From NCBI GenBank assembly GCA_964250215.1, contig CAXUEX010000180.1, positions 1 to 5,321 on the forward strand: a DNA stretch of 5,321 nucleotides. The letters run 5' to 3'. Positions 4,707 through 5,321 of this stretch are shown here, piece after piece; position 1 is the first letter of the stretch, and every line of letters begins with the position of its first letter. Under the pieces are notes generated by a model. That model did no database searches, was not told the DNA's origin, and saw only the letters and a list, made by a program, of their open reading frames with translations. Source of the stretch: DAIDJM01 sp964250215 (lineage in GTDB: Bacteria > Pseudomonadota > Alphaproteobacteria > Acetobacterales > Acetobacteraceae). The translations under genes and the position numbers were made by a program.

Positions 4707-5321
4707 GCGCGCCGGAGCGGCTGGACCGGTTCATGGCGCGCGCGAATGCCGCCTATTACGCCAGCCACGACCCGTTCCGCGATTTCACCACGGCGCCTGA
4801 AATCGGCCAGGTTTTTGGCGAGCTGGTGGGTGCCTGGGCGGCGGTGGCATGGGCCGAGCTGGGCCGGCCCGATCCGGTGCTGCTGGTGGAAGCGGGGCCG
4901 GGGCGCGGCACAATGATGCGCGATGCGCTCCGGGCCGCCGGCCGCTTGCCAGGCTTTCTGGCGGCGTGCCGGCTGCACCTGATCGAAACCTCGCCTGCCT
5001 TGCGCGCGGCCCAGGCGGCGGCGCTGCCCAAGGCGGCGTGGCATGAGGATCTCGCCGAGGTTCCGGCCGGGCCCGCAATCGTTCTGGCGAATGAATTTCT
5101 CGATGCGCTGCCGGTGCGCCAGTTTGTGCGCCGGAACGATGGCTGGATTGAGCGGTTTGTCAGCGAAGGTGCGTTCGTGGAACTGCCCGCGGCGCCCGGG
5201 GTCGGGCCGGCACAAGCGGGCAGCGTGATCGAGCGGGGCGAGGCGGCGCTTGCTTGGGTGACCGAACTTGCGGTGCGGCTGCGCGAGCAGGACGGCGCGG
5301 CTCTGCTGCTGGACTATGGCG
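4703..5321 (+). CDS. MidA/NDUFAF7 family (COG1565) SAM-dependent methyltransferase, C-terminus cut off
   Basis: About 206 residues are visible; the reading frame is still open at the window edge. Numbered from the CTG at 4703, the family N-terminal block runs ERLDRFMARANAAYY (5-19), then DFTTAPEIGQVFGEL (27-41). Motif I for S-adenosylmethionine binding is LLVEAGPGRGTMMRD (60-74). LIETSP and the family block ANEFLDALPVRQF follow. The eukaryotic member NDUFAF7 methylates an arginine of a complex I core subunit; whether the bacterial protein does the same to the Nuo equivalent is inferred. The start is uncertain. The first in-frame ATG (4733) falls after conserved residues (LDRF), and the frame has no ATG or GTG further upstream before the stop at 4613. 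The CTG at 4703 gives an N-terminus S-A-P-E-R-L-D-R-F-M and a 4-base overlap (CTGA) with lgt. TTG at 4619 is a poorer option. Confidence 0.87.
   Translation, partial: MSAPERLDRFMARANAAYYASHDPFRDFTTAPEIGQVFGELVGAWAAVAWAELGRPDPVLLVEAGPGRGTMMRDALRAAGRLPGFLAACRLHLIETSPALRAAQAAALPKAAWHEDLAEVPAGPAIVLANEFLDALPVRQFVRRNDGWIERFVSEGAFVELPAAPGVGPAQAGSVIERGEAALAWVTELAVRLREQDGAALLLDYG

Noticed and set aside
4487..5215. A 242-codon minus-strand open frame opposite the end of lgt and the methyltransferase gene
   Set aside because: The opposite strand carries clear Lgt and methyltransferase motifs across the same bases; the minus frame shows only Arg/Ala/Pro-rich sequence.
2477..5321. A novel defence or mobile system hidden in the small genes
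   Set aside because: Each gene matches a known housekeeping family with normal length and motifs, and there are no mobility genes, direct-repeat borders or composition break that would mark an island.

Overview
The window looks like ordinary chromosomal DNA of a GC-rich alphaproteobacterium, most likely an Acetobacteraceae/Rhodospirillales member. This rests on the strong G/C third-position bias and on family-level resemblance of the proteins: an ETF-ubiquinone oxidoreductase divergent from a gene whose N-terminus resembles family-4 uracil-DNA glycosylases of that group, and a UbiK-type protein near lgt and a MidA/NDUFAF7-type methyltransferase. I see no transposase, phage gene, CRISPR array, tRNA or rRNA. 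No stretch longer than about 100 bases lies outside genes.

Layout. Bases 1-151 hold the first 50 codons of a minus-strand gene, probably uracil-DNA glycosylase. A 47-bp divergent gap leads to a complete plus-strand ETF-ubiquinone oxidoreductase (199-1827). It converges, across 33 bp, on a minus-strand gene for a secreted DUF4142 protein (1861-2382). Upstream of that, on the same strand, is a small UbiK/BMFP-family gene (2477-2764). A 95-bp divergent gap follows, then a tight plus-strand cluster: hldD (2860-3834), lgt (3831-4706) and a methyltransferase gene of the MidA/NDUFAF7 family that runs off the window end. hldD and lgt overlap by ATGA. lgt and the methyltransferase gene probably overlap the same way, by CTGA.

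How the genes relate. Two themes mix. One is the quinone-linked respiratory chain: ETF-QO feeds electrons into ubiquinone, UbiK assists ubiquinone synthesis, and MidA/NDUFAF7 proteins act in complex I assembly in eukaryotes. The other is the envelope: HldD makes the L,D-heptose nucleotide used for lipopolysaccharide core, Lgt attaches the diacylglyceryl group to lipoproteins, and DUF4142 is exported to the periplasm.

No new system is evident. The points worth a second look are regulatory: a probable leaderless hldD transcript from a palindromic TTATAA element shared with ubiK, a probable CTG start for the methyltransferase, an EcfG-like (general stress sigma factor) promoter match before the DUF4142 gene, and a perfect 10-bp inverted repeat in a rare-codon patch at the 3' end of hldD.
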